DNA from: Progne subis subis
Lineage: Eukaryota > Chordata > Aves > Passeriformes > Hirundinidae
Assembly: GCA_022316685.1 (NCBI GenBank)
Contig: JAKJHU010000067.1
Location: 1,116,001 to 1,180,000 of the forward strand
Reading direction: 5' to 3'
Length of the DNA stretch: 64,000 nucleotides
How positions within the stretch are numbered: position 1 is the stretch's first letter; each line of letters begins with the position of its first letter. Under the pieces are notes generated by a model that saw only the letters and a list, made by a program, of their open reading frames with translations, was not told the origin of the DNA and ran no database searches. A program made the translations under genes and the position numbers. Positions 61,546 to 64,000 of the stretch are shown here, piece by piece.

Positions 61546-62265
61546 CCATATTAGTATACAGTGATACACAAAGTCTTTGCAAAGGATTTAACAGAGTGCA
61601 CTGGTTTTCCCTACCTCACTTCAAGAAACCTGAACAGGGTATACCTTTCTGGCAGCATCACTTCCCCTATCTGGCTAACTCATACACATTGATTTTGTTG
61701 TGCTCTAAAACTGGTTTCTCTCCAGGCTGAATTCAAGCTCATCAGCAAATGGCCATAATTTCTATAGCTCAAGGATCCCTGACTTCTTCCTACGTAATTA
61801 TTTTCAGCCTCAGCTGTCATTCTGTGATTGTGAATTTTACATACTTGGATAAGGTAACCTCTCACTGATGTTTTCAGGGATGTGGCTTTCTGACAACTTC
61901 AGGACATTTGAACCTGGCACATACCCTTTCTATGGTGTTTTCAGGTTCATCAGTATTAATGGCAAATCATGTTATGCATGCACTGTAATACATACCATGA
62001 CTGTAGTAAAAGATCTTACATAAAATATCTTTCTATCTGCTTATTATTAACAACTATCTAATTACTGGTGTACATTTGAATAGGATTCTTCTCATGTCTA
62101 ATGCTTCTGACAAAGCTGTTTGATGTTATTGTAAGCTGCTTTCATAATTTTGAAAGTGGTGACAGCCAGGACAACCTCTAATTTCTGCAAAAAGGCAAAA
62201 GCCATGCTGAGCATCAAAACTCAAGAAGGAGATTCCCTTCTGCAGAAGGGAACTGCAGAACTGGA
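61546..62265. other. Non-coding spacer
   Basis: Nothing clearly recognised. 62150-62265 is open in the frame that continues into the CR1 RT remnant but does not resemble the CR1 fingers domain. Confidence 0.5.
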
Positions 62266-62267
62266 AG

Positions 62268-62435
62268 CTGTGTTCAGGTTTAAAGTGATTGGAAGCAACC
62301 AGCATGAATTCAGCCTGGTTAAATTCTGCTTGACCAGCCTGATTTTCTGCTGTGATGAAATTTCCAGCTCTGTGGATGAGGTGAGAGCAAGGAATATAAC
62401 TTTATTTGACTTTATCAAGGTATTACATGGTATTT
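62268..62435 (+). mobile_element. CR1 RT fragment, plus strand (decayed)
   Basis: The frame reads VIGSNQHEFSLVKFCLTSL, then IFCCDEISSSVDEVRARN and ITLFDFIKV. This aligns with the QHGF...[12 protein letters not shown]...[10 protein letters not shown] stretch of the CR1 at 20.6-20.7 kb. The catalytic palm Asp is still present (FDF). The copy is truncated on both sides and has no neighbouring RT motifs. Confidence 0.75.
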
Positions 62436-62636
62436 TTAAAGCAAAATTAATGAGAGATGGTTTTATATAAGATATATAAGATATAGAGATAGTGAACATG
62501 TAGATAAGAATGAACAAAACTGGTGAACCACCAGATTTTAAACATTAGCATTTCAAAATCTGTCAGTGCATTGTATTCTTCACAAATTAGTCCTATATTA
62601 ACAATCTGGGTGATATGGCAGAACTGAGTGGTACCA

Positions 62637-63246
62637 TGTATTGGGTCTGACTGAGATACAAGTTCATTTTTCCTTAGCAGCCCTCACAGTGCAGTGCTTT
62701 GCAGTGGTAACTGGAAGGGTGTTAATACTACACCAGTATTTTGGCTACTGCTGAGAAGCACTGTCTCTCTAACATTCCCCTCACTGCCATCAAAGGGCTG
62801 AGAGTGGGCAAGATCCTGAGAGGGGAAATAACCAGGCTATCCGACCCAAATTAACCGAAGGGGTATTCCATACTGTGTGATGTCAGCTCAGATATAAAAG
62901 CTAAAGGAGACAGGGAGAACTTGGGGGGGGGGAGTGAGGGGGGGGGGGGGAAGGTGTTTGTAATCATTAACCCATAGAGTTTACGTCCTAGAGCAATGGC
63001 TATGCATGCTGATGCCCTGCTTCTAGGGAAGTGTCTGAATATTCCTCACTGATGGGAAGTAGAGTTTAACTTTTCCTTTGCTTATGCATGTGCCAAGTTT
63101 TGCTTGTCTTTTTTACTTAGTAAACTGCCTTATCTTAACCTACTAGTTGTTTTCCATCTTACTCTCTTCCCCCTATCCCACTGGGAAGAGGAGGAATAGG
63201 GTAGCTTGGTGGGCACCCAGTGCCCAGCCAAGGTGAACCCATTACA
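62637..63246 (+). mobile_element. ERVL-like solo LTR with perfect TSD
   Basis: The LTR begins TGTATTGGGTCTGACTGAG and ends CCAAGGTGAACCCATTACA, 610 bp. TATA box ATATAAAAG at 62892-62900. It shares with the 46609 family the 'AAGGGGTATTCCATAC' segment upstream of the TATA box. A G-rich run (62922-62950) follows the TATA region. Flanks are TACCA (62632-62636) and TACCA (63247-63251), an exact 5-bp target-site duplication, the size typical of class III (ERVL) elements. No internal sequence, hence a solo LTR. Confidence 0.88.
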
Positions 63247-63251
63247 TACCA

Positions 63252-63825
63252 ACTTATGCACAAAAGGCCCCTTTTTTTTTTATTCCTTTCAATTCTCCTC
63301 CTCTTTTTCTTTAGTCCTTATTCTTGTCTGTCTCTACCTCAATCCTCCACCTCCTTAATAAGCTTTGATAGTCCCACAGTCCCCTCTCAAAAGCCATATT
63401 ATTTATGGTCCTATCTGTTGCACAATTGAGATTGTCTCTCCTTAAAGCTGTGTTTTGTGTTTTTTAGCAACCCATCAATTAGCAGCTGTAGTGTTTTGTT
63501 CTTCATTATTTTCTTGTTTATCAATAATTAGATTTGTGTGTCTGTGTGTTTTATCTCTTTCCCTGTTATTTTACCTTATAAAAGGTCCTGGACATAATAA
63601 GCTTAATGAACCAAATGCTCTCCAGTCTCACACACAAGCCACTATCCACTGGAGAGCAATATTTTAGAAAAGGTCTTGTGTATGGTAATGAACAAGAATT
63701 TGAGTATGAATCAGCAGCACAACTGTGATGTATTAGCCAACTAATAAGTAAGAGTGTAGCCTGTGGGTTGAAAGTAAAGATTATTATCCTGTGTGTGGCA
63801 CCTGTGTGACTCAAGTCTGTGTCAT
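63252..63825. other. Non-coding spacer
   Basis: No gene or element recognised. Pyrimidine-rich at 63268-63350. Confidence 0.6.
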
Positions 63826-63829
63826 TACC

Positions 63830-64000
63830 TCAGGTTCTCAGCTTACCAGTACAAGAAAGATACTGAGTCCAGAATACTCATGGAGAGGGTCAGGGGGCTC
63901 AGGCATGACACACAGGAGACACTGAGAGAACTGGTGAAACTAGAGAGGGATATCTTTCAAAACTTCTGTCTTTGAGTACTTAATGGGAGGTCACAAAGGA
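63830..64000 (+). mobile_element. CR1 LINE 3' region, plus strand, runs off the window
   Basis: 'CTTACCAGTACAAGAAAGATA', 'CTCATGGAGAGGGTCAGG', 'GAGAGAACTGGTGAAACTAG' and 'TGAGTACTTAATGGGAGG' appear in the order of the CR1 ORF2 end. The rest of the 3' region would lie beyond base 64000. Confidence 0.75.

Noticed and set aside
1..64000. tRNA, rRNA or known small RNA genes
   Set aside because: No cloverleaf-like A/B-box pairs or rRNA segments were recognised by eye; a covariance-model scan was not possible.

Overview
This window is vertebrate nuclear DNA, almost certainly from a bird. It is AT-rich and holds no bacterial-style gene packing. It does hold many copies of the CR1 non-LTR retrotransposon, including the ATTCTGTG octamer tail typical of avian CR1, and several endogenous-retrovirus LTRs whose sequence I recognise as avian ERVL-like and ERVK-like types. 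The many T/G-rich microsatellites hint at a songbird, but that is a weak inference. I found no complete host protein-coding gene, rRNA, tRNA or CRISPR array. The window reads as intergenic or deep-intronic sequence built up by successive retroelement insertions. One possible host exon (23125-23358) is the only candidate for a cellular coding sequence.

Layout. 0-20 kb: mostly unannotatable AT-rich DNA, with two old CR1 fragments (about 7.48-7.76 and 15.38-16.04 kb), simple repeats, and an exact 42-bp direct repeat whose copies lie 3 kb apart. 20.07-21.85 kb: the best preserved CR1, with reverse transcriptase (RT) to 3' end on the plus strand, broken by a frameshift and a stop. 22-34 kb: sparse sequence with one candidate exon, an ERVL-like LTR fragment (27.19 kb), a minus-strand CR1 (31.74-32.42 kb) and long homopolymer or T/G tracts. 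34.28-37.35 kb: two solo LTRs of one family in opposite orientation, each with a near-perfect 6-bp target-site duplication (TSD).

40.4-45.14 kb is the most structured part. A 263-bp internally deleted ERVL-like LTR comes first. Next is a solo ERVK-like LTR on the plus strand (from 41433), into whose last bases a related minus-strand provirus (41798-45129) has integrated with a perfect 6-bp TSD. The result is two LTRs head to head. The provirus keeps a primer binding site, a decayed gag with matrix, capsid and one zinc knuckle, and a polypurine tract. A deletion has fused the zinc-knuckle region in frame to what looks like the C-terminal end of integrase, so protease, RT and env are gone.

46.5-48.3 kb: a minus-strand CR1 interrupted by one plus-strand ERVL-like LTR with a 5-bp TSD and ended by a second, minus-strand LTR fragment. 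48.3-56 kb: AT-rich DNA, a 25-copy CTTTT array and a short CR1 piece. 56-64 kb: a mosaic of CR1 pieces (endonuclease, linker, RT and 3' ends in both orientations) with two more ERVL-like LTRs, one having a perfect 5-bp TSD; a last CR1 runs off the right edge.

No gene here works with another in a pathway. The informative content is the order of insertions, which target-site duplications and interrupted elements let one read.
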